A stretch of 64,000 nt of DNA, taken from positions 1 through 64,000 of the forward strand of contig WGCU01000027.1 of NCBI GenBank assembly GCA_015493635.1. The letters are read 5' to 3'. The translations under genes were made by a program, and so were the position numbers. The stretch's first letter is position 1, and the number at the start of each line of letters is the position of its first letter. The stretch is from Spirochaetaceae bacterium. Its GTDB lineage: Bacteria > Spirochaetota > Spirochaetia > B11-G9. The notes beneath the pieces are model-generated. The model was not told the DNA's origin. It saw only the letters and a program-made list of their open reading frames with translations, and made no database searches. Shown here piece after piece: positions 26,239 to 35,001 of this stretch.

Positions 26239-27597
26239 ATGAAACAAAATTCAAAAAGGGCAATCCTTACAGAGGGAAATATCCGTAAACAGATAATCAA
26301 TCTCTCCATCCCCATGATGTTTGGTATGCTGGGTATTTCCATCTTCAACATTGTTGACACAATCTATGTAGGGAGGCTGGGAACCGGCCCTCTGGCAGCT
26401 CTCTCCTTTACCTATCCCGTTGTTCTCGTTCTGAACAGCATTGCGCTGGGAATGGGAGTCGGGGCTTCTTCGGTTATATCCCGGGCGCTTGGCCGGGGAG
26501 ATCACCATAGAGTAATCCGCTACACCACAGATAGCTTGAGCCTTTCATTTATGTTTATAGTTTTTTTTGTTATTCTGGGAGAAATAACCATAGATCCTCT
26601 TTTCAGACTTCTTGGCGCCCGGGGAGACATCCTCCTGATGATAAAACAGTACATGCAGATATGGTACGCCGGCCTGCTTTTTGTCGTTTTTCCCATGGTC
26701 GGGAACAGCGCTATCCGCGCACTCGGCGATACTAAAACACCGGGAACAATAATGATGATTGCAGCTGTCGTTAACATGATTGTTGATCCGCTTCTTATTT
26801 TCGGGATCGGTCCTTTTCCCCGCTGGGGTATACAGGGAGCTGCCGTGGCAACGGTATTTTCCAGAAGCATAACCTTTCTTGTTGCTCTGTATGTTCTCGG
26901 CATACGGGAAAAAATACTTACCTTTAAACGACCCCGCTTCAGGGAGGTTACTGCATCATGGAAAAATATCCTCTTTGTAGGCGGCCCTGCAGCAGTAACA
27001 CGATTAATTATACCGGTTGCTGCAGGTGTTATAACGGCGCTTCTTGCTTCCATAGGGACTCAGGCTGTAGCAGGTTTCGGAATTGCAGTAAAGTTTGAGC
27101 GTTTTGCACTTCTCTTTACCATGGCTATGTCCGCTGTCATGGCGCCTTTTACCGGGCAGAACTTCGGGGCAAAAAAATACGAAAGGATTTATCATGGGAT
27201 CAGATTTTCGTCATTGCTGTCCATGGGTATCGGCGTTATCCTCCTTGTCATTTTGTTTCTTTTTGCAAAGCCCATAGCCTCCCTCTTCACAAAAGATCCG
27301 GCTGTTATTGCGGTTGCGGTACTGTACTTTCGTATTGTACCTTTTGTATACGGGCTCCAGGGAATCTTTAACATTTCATCCATGATCCTTAACGCCCTTA
27401 ACAAACCCCTCCACGCTGCATCCCTCACCATTTTCCAGATGTTTATCCTGTACATTCCCCTTGCGTATGCGGGGAAAGCACTTTTGGGAATAACGGGAAT
27501 CTTTCTATCTCTTGTTATTTCTTATACGGTATCCGGAACCCTTTCATGGTTCCTCGTACACAGGGTAGTACGAAAATCCTCACAGGATATCGTTTGA
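26239..27597 (+). CDS. MATE family efflux transporter
   Basis: Na+- or H+-coupled multidrug/toxin exporter of the inner membrane with twelve hydrophobic helices in two similar halves and normal length (452). The N-terminal motif LSIPMMFGMLGISIFNIVDTIYVGRLG and the second-half GPAAVTRLIIPVAAGVITALLASIG are typical of the DinF/NorM group. Residues on either side match the usual MATE domain boundaries. GAGGTACT lies just before the ATG. The gene begins 18 bases after the nitroreductase gene, so the two may form a detoxification unit. Confidence 0.92.
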   Translation: MKQNSKRAILTEGNIRKQIINLSIPMMFGMLGISIFNIVDTIYVGRLGTGPLAALSFTYPVVLVLNSIALGMGVGASSVISRALGRGDHHRVIRYTTDSLSLSFMFIVFFVILGEITIDPLFRLLGARGDILLMIKQYMQIWYAGLLFVVFPMVGNSAIRALGDTKTPGTIMMIAAVVNMIVDPLLIFGIGPFPRWGIQGAAVATVFSRSITFLVALYVLGIREKILTFKRPRFREVTASWKNILFVGGPAAVTRLIIPVAAGVITALLASIGTQAVAGFGIAVKFERFALLFTMAMSAVMAPFTGQNFGAKKYERIYHGIRFSSLLSMGIGVILLVILFLFAKPIASLFTKDPAVIAVAVLYFRIVPFVYGLQGIFNISSMILNALNKPLHAASLTIFQMFILYIPLAYAGKALLGITGIFLSLVISYTVSGTLSWFLVHRVVRKSSQDIV

Positions 27598-27630
27598 CAC
27601 ACCCGGACCATGACCGTACAATAAAGCACT

Positions 27631-28908
27631 ATGAAACGGACAATAACTGCAGATCATGTACTGCCGTCACGGGTAACCATTCCCGCGTCAAAATCCCATA
27701 CAGTCAGAGCACTTTTAATTGCGGCAATGGCAGACGGGTCAAGCACCATTGGAAATCCTCTTGAATCAGAAGATACCATTTCCTGTATAAGAACGGTAGA
27801 ATTGTTTGGAGCACAGGTTACAAGAGAAGAAAACTGCTGGATCGTCAGGGGTACTGGAGGAAAACTCTTCAGCAAAAATCCGCATGAAGGGATCACCATA
27901 GATGCCGGAAACTCAGGAACAACCCTGTACCTGGCCGCGGGGCTGGCTGCTCTTTCATCAATACCGGTAACCTTTACCGGAGATGATCAGATAAAATCCA
28001 GACCTGCTGAAAACTTGTTAACAAGTCTCCGGGATCTTGGTGCCGTTGTATCCTGCAAAGAGAAAGAAGGATACCCCCCTTTTTCTATCCAGGGACCGCT
28101 GAAGGGAGGGAAAACAACCATTGAATGCCCAACCAGTCAGTATCTTTCAAGTCTCCTGCTCTGTACACCCCTGGCAAACGGTAATACCGAAATTGAAGTC
28201 CCCCTTCTCAGGGAGCAGCCCTATGTCGAAATGACCCTCCGGTGGCTTGATGAACAGTTTGTCATATATGAAAATAACAATTTCAGCCGGTTCTTCATTC
28301 CCGGAGGTCAAAAGTTTCAGCCCTTTGACAAACAGGTTCCGGGAGATTTTTCATCCGCTGCATTCTTTTTGTGTGCCGCCGCCCTCACAGGACAGACAAT
28401 AACGCTTGACGGTCTTGATATGACAGACTCCCAGGGGGATAAGGCAGTTGTATCTATGCTTAAAGAGATGGGATGTGAAATTGAAACAGAGAAAACGTTT
28501 GTGCGTATTCACGGCCGTCCGTTATCCGGCGGTACGTTTGACCTTAATAATACCCCCGATGCCCTCCCCGCTCTGGCAGTAACCGCATGTTTCGCGGAAG
28601 GGGAAACACGGTTGATAAACGTTCCCCAGGCTCGGCTTAAAGAAACAGACCGTATTACTGTTATGAAAACAGAACTTTCAAAAATGGGTGCTGATATAGA
28701 AGAACTTTATGACGGGCTGGTTATCCGCGGCAGAAGGGATAACAGCGGTGCGGTTTTGAAAGGAGCTTCCGTTTCCGGACACGGTGACCACCGGGTAATT
28801 ATGGCCCTGGCTGTTGCTGCTCTCGGAGCTGAGGGAGAAACAGTTATTGATGATGACAGTGCTGTCAGCATTACCTTTCCGAACTTTTTTGAACTCCTGG
28901 GGTATTGA
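27631..28908 (+). CDS. aroA: 3-phosphoshikimate 1-carboxyvinyltransferase (EPSP synthase)
   Basis: Sixth enzyme of the shikimate pathway: it joins phosphoenolpyruvate and shikimate-3-phosphate. At 425 residues it has the normal length. Signature blocks are DAGNSGTTLYLAAGLAAL, the substrate-binding TSQYLSSLLLCTPLA, the catalytic GDFSSAAFFLCAAA and the C-terminal KETDRITVMKTEL and GHGDHRVIMALAVAAL. The residue after GNSGT is T where many have G/A (LCAGNAGTA-type), which may alter glyphosate sensitivity. No other aro genes lie nearby. Confidence 0.95.
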   Translation: MKRTITADHVLPSRVTIPASKSHTVRALLIAAMADGSSTIGNPLESEDTISCIRTVELFGAQVTREENCWIVRGTGGKLFSKNPHEGITIDAGNSGTTLYLAAGLAALSSIPVTFTGDDQIKSRPAENLLTSLRDLGAVVSCKEKEGYPPFSIQGPLKGGKTTIECPTSQYLSSLLLCTPLANGNTEIEVPLLREQPYVEMTLRWLDEQFVIYENNNFSRFFIPGGQKFQPFDKQVPGDFSSAAFFLCAAALTGQTITLDGLDMTDSQGDKAVVSMLKEMGCEIETEKTFVRIHGRPLSGGTFDLNNTPDALPALAVTACFAEGETRLINVPQARLKETDRITVMKTELSKMGADIEELYDGLVIRGRRDNSGAVLKGASVSGHGDHRVIMALAVAALGAEGETVIDDDSAVSITFPNFFELLGY

Positions 28909-28914
28909 TGCCTT

Positions 28915-30084
28915 TCATTCTAAATCAAATTTGAATTTCAGGATAAGAAGTATACAGATGATACCGGAAATAAAGAAAACAAGGAGAGGAAACGCTCCTG
29001 CTATTCCCAGGCGGTCAGCGGTAAATCCGATAACCCAGGGGCCCACAAGTCCGCCAAGACCGGCAAAAAAGAAAAGAAGGCTGAGCACTTTATGCTTTAT
29101 ACCGGGAAAGAATTTTGCAGCCAGTGCGGTAATTGTCGGGAATATCATTGCAAAAAATAATCCCGTTAAGGGGAGAAGAAAGGCAAAAAAGGGAACGGGA
29201 AGCAGACCAAGGCTAAAAACAAGGAGGGATAAAAAAGCAGCTATGCTCAAGCTTTTCAGATATCCGGCCTTTTCTACAATAAAACTTGCTATAAAACGGC
29301 CGCTCATCATAAAAGCCCAGAAAAGCGTCAGCATAAGTGACCCGGATTCAAGGGTAAACCCCCGTACCTTTAAAAGATAGTCCACAAGCCAGGATGAAAA
29401 ACCTATCTCGCTGGCAACATACAGAAAAATGAGCACTGCCAGCAGTATGAGATGTGCCTGGAAGAGAGAACCCTTATCATCATCCTTTATCTGATCTGTG
29501 TGTATCGTTAATTTTTGAGAACCCCATAAAGCTACGATAAAAACTACCGGGAAGAAGAGAATAATAAAGAACGATCCTTTGTAAAGAGACTGCCAGGGTA
29601 TATTCTTTCCAAGAACAATGCCTGCAACCGCCGGTGCTGCCATGGATCCTGCTCCGTGAAAAACTGCCAGATTATTCAGATATTTACCGCTTTTTTGGGG
29701 ATAAATATCCGTTATTATACCGTTTGCACCAACCTCAATGCTCCCCATGGCAATACCAATTAATAAAAAGAGGGGATACAATACTCCCTGTGTTTCTGCT
29801 TTACTCATCCCCGCTGCTGCAACAGCCATGATTATTCCTGCGTCCAGCAGTACCTTCACATTACCGTACTTACCGGCAAAAAAGCCTGAACCGAGTATGG
29901 AAAACATAAAACCAAGATAGAGCATAAGGAGAATCGTACTCCCTTTGGTATAGGAAAGGTTAAAATTGGAAAGAAGAACCGGTAAAACAGGTCCTTTTAA
30001 ATTATCCATAAACCCAAATACTGCAAAAGCAAAAAACGCTCCTGCAGTAATAAGGTACTTCTCCTGTTTCTGTTGAAAAACCAT
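28915..30084 (-). CDS. Major facilitator superfamily transporter
   Basis: A 389-residue secondary transporter with twelve hydrophobic helices. The first half carries FAVFGFMDNLKGPVLPVLL and GNVKVLLDAGIIMAVAAAG, similar to the FucP/sugar:proton symporter branch, with AVFHGAGSMAAPAVAG (helix 5) resembling the FHGLGS-type motif of that branch. A sugar or related metabolite is therefore the best guess. It converges on aroA and sits below the peroxiredoxin terminator, so it is a separate unit. Confidence 0.82.
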   Translation of the reverse strand: MVFQQKQEKYLITAGAFFAFAVFGFMDNLKGPVLPVLLSNFNLSYTKGSTILLMLYLGFMFSILGSGFFAGKYGNVKVLLDAGIIMAVAAAGMSKAETQGVLYPLFLLIGIAMGSIEVGANGIITDIYPQKSGKYLNNLAVFHGAGSMAAPAVAGIVLGKNIPWQSLYKGSFFIILFFPVVFIVALWGSQKLTIHTDQIKDDDKGSLFQAHLILLAVLIFLYVASEIGFSSWLVDYLLKVRGFTLESGSLMLTLFWAFMMSGRFIASFIVEKAGYLKSLSIAAFLSLLVFSLGLLPVPFFAFLLPLTGLFFAMIFPTITALAAKFFPGIKHKVLSLLFFFAGLGGLVGPWVIGFTADRLGIAGAFPLLVFFISGIICILLILKFKFDLE

Positions 30085-30106
30085 TTACCAAGTATAATCA
30101 ATAGAC

Positions 30107-30138
30107 AAAAAAAAGCCACTCAATAACGAGCAGCTTTT
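30107..30138 (-). terminator. Rho-independent terminator after the peroxiredoxin gene
   Basis: On the minus strand AAAAGCTGCTC pairs with GAGTGGCTTTT (two G-U pairs) around GTTATT and runs into eight T. It lies seven bases below the peroxiredoxin stop codon. Confidence 0.8.
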
Positions 30139-30144
30139 GTCAGT

Positions 30145-30795
30145 TTAATTCAAAGGCTTATAACAGAACCACCAATCATACCCCTCATACTTGTTCAGCC
30201 GTTCTGCTGCATCTTTCTGGTTGCTCGCCGGCGGAATAATGACTCTATCTTTAATCAGTTCATTCTCCGGCCAGTTAGCGGGAGTTGCTACGCCGTTCTC
30301 ATCGGAAACTTTCAAAGCCTTTACGGCTCTTACCACCTCATCCATATTCCTTCCGATTTCCTGGGGGTAGTAAAGAACAAGCCGGACTTTACCGTTCGGA
30401 TCAACAATAAATACCGCGCGTACTGTATTTGTTCCTTTCCCCGGATGGAGCATGCCGAGTTTATTGGCAATGGTATCGTTTGCTGCCACAACCGGAAATG
30501 TTATTTCAACATCCAGTTTCTCCTTTATCCATTCTATCCATTTGATATGACTGAAAACCTGATCTACAGACATACCGATCAGTTTTACTCCCAGAGCTTC
30601 AAACTCTTTCATTTTTCGCTGAAACCCTACAAACTCTGTTGTACATACCGGTGTAAAGTCCGCCGGATGGCTAAACAGAACAAACCAGCTCCCTTTCAGG
30701 TCTCCCGGAAGGCTCATAGGCCCCTGGGTTGTTACCACATCCATCTGAGGGAATTCATCACCAAGCAGCGGCATATTAATGTTTTTTTCGTCCAT
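30145..30795 (-). CDS. Peroxiredoxin, Prx6/archaeal AhpC type
   Basis: Thiol peroxidase reducing H2O2, organic hydroperoxides or peroxynitrite, 216 residues. The peroxidatic Cys lies in [16 protein letters not shown] (Px3TxxC) at about residue 51. The long C-terminal domain ends in [10 protein letters not shown], whose Cys near residue 212 could be a resolving Cys, as in archaeal Prx6-type enzymes. A strong TAAGGAG lies before the ATG. Unusually, transcription appears to start at a sigma-54 promoter at 30831-30848, and a sigma-54 activator gene is divergent from it. It is predicted to be induced by whatever signal that activator senses. Confidence 0.92.
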   Translation of the reverse strand: MDEKNINMPLLGDEFPQMDVVTTQGPMSLPGDLKGSWFVLFSHPADFTPVCTTEFVGFQRKMKEFEALGVKLIGMSVDQVFSHIKWIEWIKEKLDVEITFPVVAANDTIANKLGMLHPGKGTNTVRAVFIVDPNGKVRLVLYYPQEIGRNMDEVVRAVKALKVSDENGVATPANWPENELIKDRVIIPPASNQKDAAERLNKYEGYDWWFCYKPLN

Positions 30796-30830
30796 GTTTA
30801 TATCTCCTTATAAAATATCTATATAGTACT

Positions 30831-30848
30831 AAGCATATTTTGTGCCAA
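30831..30848 (-). promoter_or_regulatory. Sigma-54 promoter of the peroxiredoxin gene
   Basis: On the minus strand the sequence TTGGCACAAAATATGCTT has the -24 GG and -12 GC dinucleotides exactly ten bases apart, as the sigma-54 consensus (TGGCAC-N5-TTGC) demands. The predicted start near 30821 leaves a leader of about 25 bases with a good TAAGGAG site before the ATG at 30795. Confidence 0.85.
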
Positions 30849-30893
30849 CTTTTTAGAACGATTATAAAGCACTGTAAACGTGCAGCTCTTTAC

Positions 30894-30952
30894 ATAACAC
30901 CGAAATAAAGGTAGTATAACACCGATATTTAGATGATACCGCCATTTCGGTA
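30894..30952. promoter_or_regulatory. Candidate upstream activating sites for the sigma-54 activator
   Basis: Two direct copies of ATAACACCGA(A/T)AT (30894-30906 and 30916-30928) are spaced by exactly 22 bp, about two helical turns. An inverted copy, ATTTCGGTA (30944-30952), follows. They lie some 50-120 bp upstream of the sigma-54 promoter, the usual place for an enhancer-binding protein, and just before the activator gene, so autoregulation is also possible. Confidence 0.6.
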
Positions 30953-30963
30953 GGGGAGTATAG

Positions 30964-32445
30964 ATGCAAAACAGCAGCCTTACCATAGGCCCTGATAATA
31001 CGATGGATCTCATACTTAATGTACTAAAAAATATGGTGGACTATGAACTTGCTGTTGTTTTAAGTATTGAAGATGATGAAATACTCAAGGTACGGAAGGC
31101 AAAAGGCCCCCTGTACACCAGCAAACTTGACGATTTTGAAATATCTCTCCATTACCGAAAAGATCTGAAACGGATCATTGACAACAGGAAAACATACCTT
31201 TTTAAAGAGGATGAGAAACATATCGATACCTATAACGAAATTCTTGATCTTCCGGACGGTCATTCGTGTCTTGTTTCTCCCCTCTATCTTCAGGATACTC
31301 CTATCGGTATCCTGACGCTGGACCACCAGTCCTGCAACATGTTCAGCAGCGAAGTTGTTTCCTCTATCAGCACGTTATCCGGGCTGCTTTCAGTGAACCT
31401 CGCTCAATATCATACCAACAAGCTCCTGTTTGAACAGAATCAGCATCTTATCAACGAACGGAACAATCTCCTCAGCGATGTAACAACCACCCTGAAAGGG
31501 GTCATCGGGCATTCCCCCCGATGGCTGGAAGTTGTTGACAACATGAAACTTGTTGCGGGATCGAATATGCCTGTCCTGCTGGAGGGGGAAACGGGTACCG
31601 GCAAGGAGGTTGCGGCCCGGGCAATTCATCAGCTGTCATTACGTGCCAAAGGTCCCTTTATAGCTATCAACTGTTCTACACTGACCGATACCCTAACGGA
31701 AAGCGAGCTTTTCGGTCATGAAAAAGGTGCCTTCACCGGAGCAGTACAGAAAAAACCCGGCCGATTCGAACTTGCAAATTCCGGTACATTGTTCCTGGAT
31801 GAAATAGGAGAACTCCCACTGCATCTTCAGCCTAAATTACTCCGGGTTATTCAGGAAGGAGAATTTGAACGTGTCGGCGGGATAAAAACAATAAAAACCG
31901 ATGTCCGTATTATTGCAGCAACAAACAGGAATCTAACAAAAGCAGTTTCGGAGAGAACGTTCAGAGAAGATCTTTATTACCGGTTAAATGTATTCCCCAT
32001 CCATCTTCCGCCATTACGGGAACGTTCTGATGACGTTATTCTTCTTGCCCGCTATTTTCTAAGCACTGTTAAACAGCGGTACGGAATAGAGAACCTGGAT
32101 TTTTCCAGGGAAAGTATAGAATTTTTAATGAACCACCCATGGCCCGGAAATGTCAGGGAACTTCAAAATACTATCGAACGTGCTGTTATAATCTGTAAAG
32201 GCAGATGGATTGAACGTTCTCATTTTATTTCTTCAGAAAGGTATACAGACAGCAGGGAACAAAAATCCAGTTCTCCTGATCAGTTTGAATTTCTCCCGCT
32301 GGATTCAGTCATAAAGAATCATATTATCATGACCCTTACAGCGGTAAACGGAAAAATATACGGACAGAACGGTGCCGCGGAAATGCTGGGGTTAAAACCG
32401 TCAACACTTCAAAGTAAAATGAAAAAGCTTGGAATATCCCGGTGA
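30964..32445 (+). CDS. Sigma-54-dependent transcriptional activator with GAF domain (NorR-like)
   Basis: Enhancer-binding protein of 493 residues. A GAF-like sensor domain (about 10-150) precedes the AAA+ domain (about 180-410), with Walker A GETGTGKE (208-215), the sigma-54 contact loop GAFTGA (255-260), Walker B LFLDEIGE and the sensor ATNRNL. A Fis-type helix-turn-helix ends the protein ([22 protein letters not shown]). The architecture is that of NorR and FhlA, not of a response regulator, so the signal is probably a small molecule or redox species bound by the GAF domain. It is divergent from a sigma-54-driven peroxiredoxin gene, its likely target. Confidence 0.9.
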   Translation: MQNSSLTIGPDNTMDLILNVLKNMVDYELAVVLSIEDDEILKVRKAKGPLYTSKLDDFEISLHYRKDLKRIIDNRKTYLFKEDEKHIDTYNEILDLPDGHSCLVSPLYLQDTPIGILTLDHQSCNMFSSEVVSSISTLSGLLSVNLAQYHTNKLLFEQNQHLINERNNLLSDVTTTLKGVIGHSPRWLEVVDNMKLVAGSNMPVLLEGETGTGKEVAARAIHQLSLRAKGPFIAINCSTLTDTLTESELFGHEKGAFTGAVQKKPGRFELANSGTLFLDEIGELPLHLQPKLLRVIQEGEFERVGGIKTIKTDVRIIAATNRNLTKAVSERTFREDLYYRLNVFPIHLPPLRERSDDVILLARYFLSTVKQRYGIENLDFSRESIEFLMNHPWPGNVRELQNTIERAVIICKGRWIERSHFISSERYTDSREQKSSSPDQFEFLPLDSVIKNHIIMTLTAVNGKIYGQNGAAEMLGLKPSTLQSKMKKLGISR

Positions 32446-32505
32446 TGGATGGATTTTAAACGTTCAGCATGATACACTGTAAGAAAATATTTACGGATGT
32501 GAAAT

Positions 32506-33537
32506 ATGAAAAAATATGATTTACGAAGTGATACCTTAACGCTTCCTTCAAAAGAGATGAGGAAGGCGATGTATACGGCAGATGTCGGCGATGACGTCTA
32601 TGCCGAAGATCCCACCATAAATAAGCTCCAGGATCTAGCCGCAAAGTTAACCGGGAAAAGAGCTGCACTCTTTGTCTCTTCCGGTTCCATGGGAAACCTT
32701 ATCCCGTTATATATAAATGCTGGTAAGGGCGGAGAAATACTTACGCACAAAAACAGTCACATTATTCATTATGAACTCTCTTCCCTGAGCGCCCTTGCCG
32801 GAGCAATGCCGGTTGCAGTCGAAGGGAAGCGGGGAATCCTGATCCCGGAAGAACTGCAGAAACATCTTCGCCCGGATATCTACTACATGCCGCAGGTAAA
32901 AGTGATAGAAATAGAAAACTCCCACAACAAGGAAGGCGGAACCTGTTATAAGCTTGAAGAATTAAAAGCAGTAAACGATTTTGCAAGAAAGAATAACCTT
33001 AAAGTTCATATGGATGGAGCGCGTCTCTTTAATGCCGCCGAGGCAACAGGTATACCAGTCAAAAAAATCTGTTCCCATGCTGACACGGTCACATTCTGTC
33101 TTTCCAAAGGACTCGGGGCTCCTGTGGGCAGTATGCTCTGCGGAACGGAAAAGTTTATAGCCGAAGCCCGTAGGATACGTAAAATGCTTGGCGGAGGGAT
33201 GCGTCAGGCAGGAGTCCTTGCAGCTGCCGGTATTTATGCCCTTGAACACAACATTACACGCCTAAAAACAGATCATGAAAATGCACAGCTGCTTGCCCAT
33301 GTACTGGCAGAGGTTCCCTGGGCAGAAATAGAGCTTTCAACAGTAGAAACAAATATCCTCTATTTTTCAACAGGGAAGAGGAAAGCCGAAAATGTTGTAT
33401 CAGCTCTTGCAAAAAAAGGAATCCTTGCCGGAGCAGCCGGTCCCCATACAATCCGGTTTGTAACCCACATGGGGATCAGTTCAGAAGATACTAAAGAAAT
33501 ATGTAACCTTTTAAAACAAATTTCCATTACAAAATGA
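32506..33537 (+). CDS. ltaE: Low-specificity L-threonine aldolase
   Basis: PLP-dependent fold-type I enzyme splitting L-threonine or L-allo-threonine to glycine and acetaldehyde, 343 residues. The start DLRSDTLTLPSKEMRKAM and the DDVYAEDPT block are characteristic. The active site is seen in HMDGARLFNAAEATGI, and the PLP Lys lies in TVTFCLSKGLGAPVGSML. The weak GGATGTGAAAT leader precedes the ATG. No glycine-cleavage genes are nearby, although the flavoprotein at 35.0 kb resembles the lipoamide dehydrogenase family. Confidence 0.93.
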   Translation: MKKYDLRSDTLTLPSKEMRKAMYTADVGDDVYAEDPTINKLQDLAAKLTGKRAALFVSSGSMGNLIPLYINAGKGGEILTHKNSHIIHYELSSLSALAGAMPVAVEGKRGILIPEELQKHLRPDIYYMPQVKVIEIENSHNKEGGTCYKLEELKAVNDFARKNNLKVHMDGARLFNAAEATGIPVKKICSHADTVTFCLSKGLGAPVGSMLCGTEKFIAEARRIRKMLGGGMRQAGVLAAAGIYALEHNITRLKTDHENAQLLAHVLAEVPWAEIELSTVETNILYFSTGKRKAENVVSALAKKGILAGAAGPHTIRFVTHMGISSEDTKEICNLLKQISITK

Positions 33538-33552
33538 AAGTATTCTGGAATA

Positions 33553-34958
33553 TTACAGGAGAGCGGTATCTTTAAATTTCAGCTTACAGGAGACACCACC
33601 TTCCCCGTTCATCTCGATCGAACCATGAAGCTGGTGTTCTCCCAGGGCAAATATTGTTTCCAAACCCATAGAATCCTGTTTTCTAAAATCAAAGTTTTTT
33701 TCAACACCGACACCGTCATCAGAGAAGAAGAGTAGTATGTTTTCATCCGCAGTAAATGAAAGCCGTACCGTAATTGTTCCTTTTCCTGTTTCCCGGAAAG
33801 CATGTTTCAGAGAATTTATTATAAGCTCACTTATAATGAGACCGCAGGGTATGGCACTGTCAATCGAAATAAAAACATCTTCAAGTTTAAGGTCAAGGGA
33901 TACCATGGAGGAACTCGTATAGCTCTCAATCATTAAAGGAATCAAATTCTCCAGGTAATGCTTAAAATTAATCTTTGACAAATCTCCCGACTCATACAAA
34001 CCTTCATGAACCATCGCCATGGATTGTATTTTCAATTCGCTATTCTTAAATATTCTTTTTGCATCAGGATTATCCGTTTTTGAAGTTTCAAGAGATATCA
34101 ATGATGCTATTATCTGCATATTATTTTTTGTTCTGTGATACACTTCTTTCAGAAGGGTATCTTTTTCCTTCAGCAAACCTGAAAGTTTCTTTTGTGCTGC
34201 TTTTCTTGTATTTATTTCATTTCTCAACTGTGCTGTTCTCTCAAGAACCTTCTCTTCCAGCACATCATTTGCGTTCATAACCTTCTCTTTCTCTTTGTTA
34301 AGCAGATAGTTGAGAAAAAAGTTCCGTCTATCTGAACGTTCAATCCCGTAACTTGCTATCATTCCAATAATATTTGCTCCAATAAAAAAGAAATTATTAT
34401 TGATAAGAACAGTAAGCGGAGTACCCGTCGTTACTGCGGCTATCTCATAAAAAAGAACGATAATAATACCACCGAGGGAAACCATGATAAATCTCATTCG
34501 TGTAACAGTATAGGCCATCATAAAAACAAGAATCAGGCCAGCGTAGTATGAATAGTTTACCGGCGGCGGTGCAGAAATAATCATGACAATTATTATGGAA
34601 CCGGCCAAAACCTCCAGGACCATGAAAAGAATCTGTTGTATCTTTCGATACCATGAAGTAAAAGATAAAGCCAGTAAAAAGAGAGCAAGTGTATCATATA
34701 CAGCAAAGCGGAGAATCCAGAAAAACACTTCAGCCGGGGGACAAGAAAAGCATCAAGAATTCCAAACAAACTGTATGCGGCAATACTGGCGACAAGAGCC
34801 GCCCTGTTCGCTTTAAGAACCTGCTGAGCAGAAAAATTCCAGTACATTCTTTCAAAATGTGCTTGTTCACCGGTAAAACCAAGGGTCAGAGGATTCAAAA
34901 CCATAGATTCATGAGGATCACGAAACTGTTTATTTTCTAATTTTTTTTCAGGAAACAT
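33553..34958 (-). CDS. Membrane sensor histidine kinase (HisKA_2 type) with apparent frameshift
   Basis: Reads as two overlapping frames. The N-terminal frame starts at 34958 (AGGAGAAGGTG before ATG) and runs to the first membrane helix (AALVASIAAYSLFGILDAFLVP). The second frame carries the rest: further helices, a coiled coil (EKVLERTAQLRNEINTRKAAQKKL), the phosphoacceptor box EVYHRTKNNMQIIASLI and an HATPase domain with the DDGVGVE motif. The frames join at a run of five C on the coding strand (34736-34740); six would give a continuous LVPPAEVFFWILRF. It could be a sequencing error, a real mutation or a slippage site. It sits below the flavoprotein gene with no response regulator beside it. 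Confidence 0.8.
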
Positions 34959-35001
34959 CCACACCTTCTCCTGACCATCAAATTCTATGTATATTGTAGT
35001 A

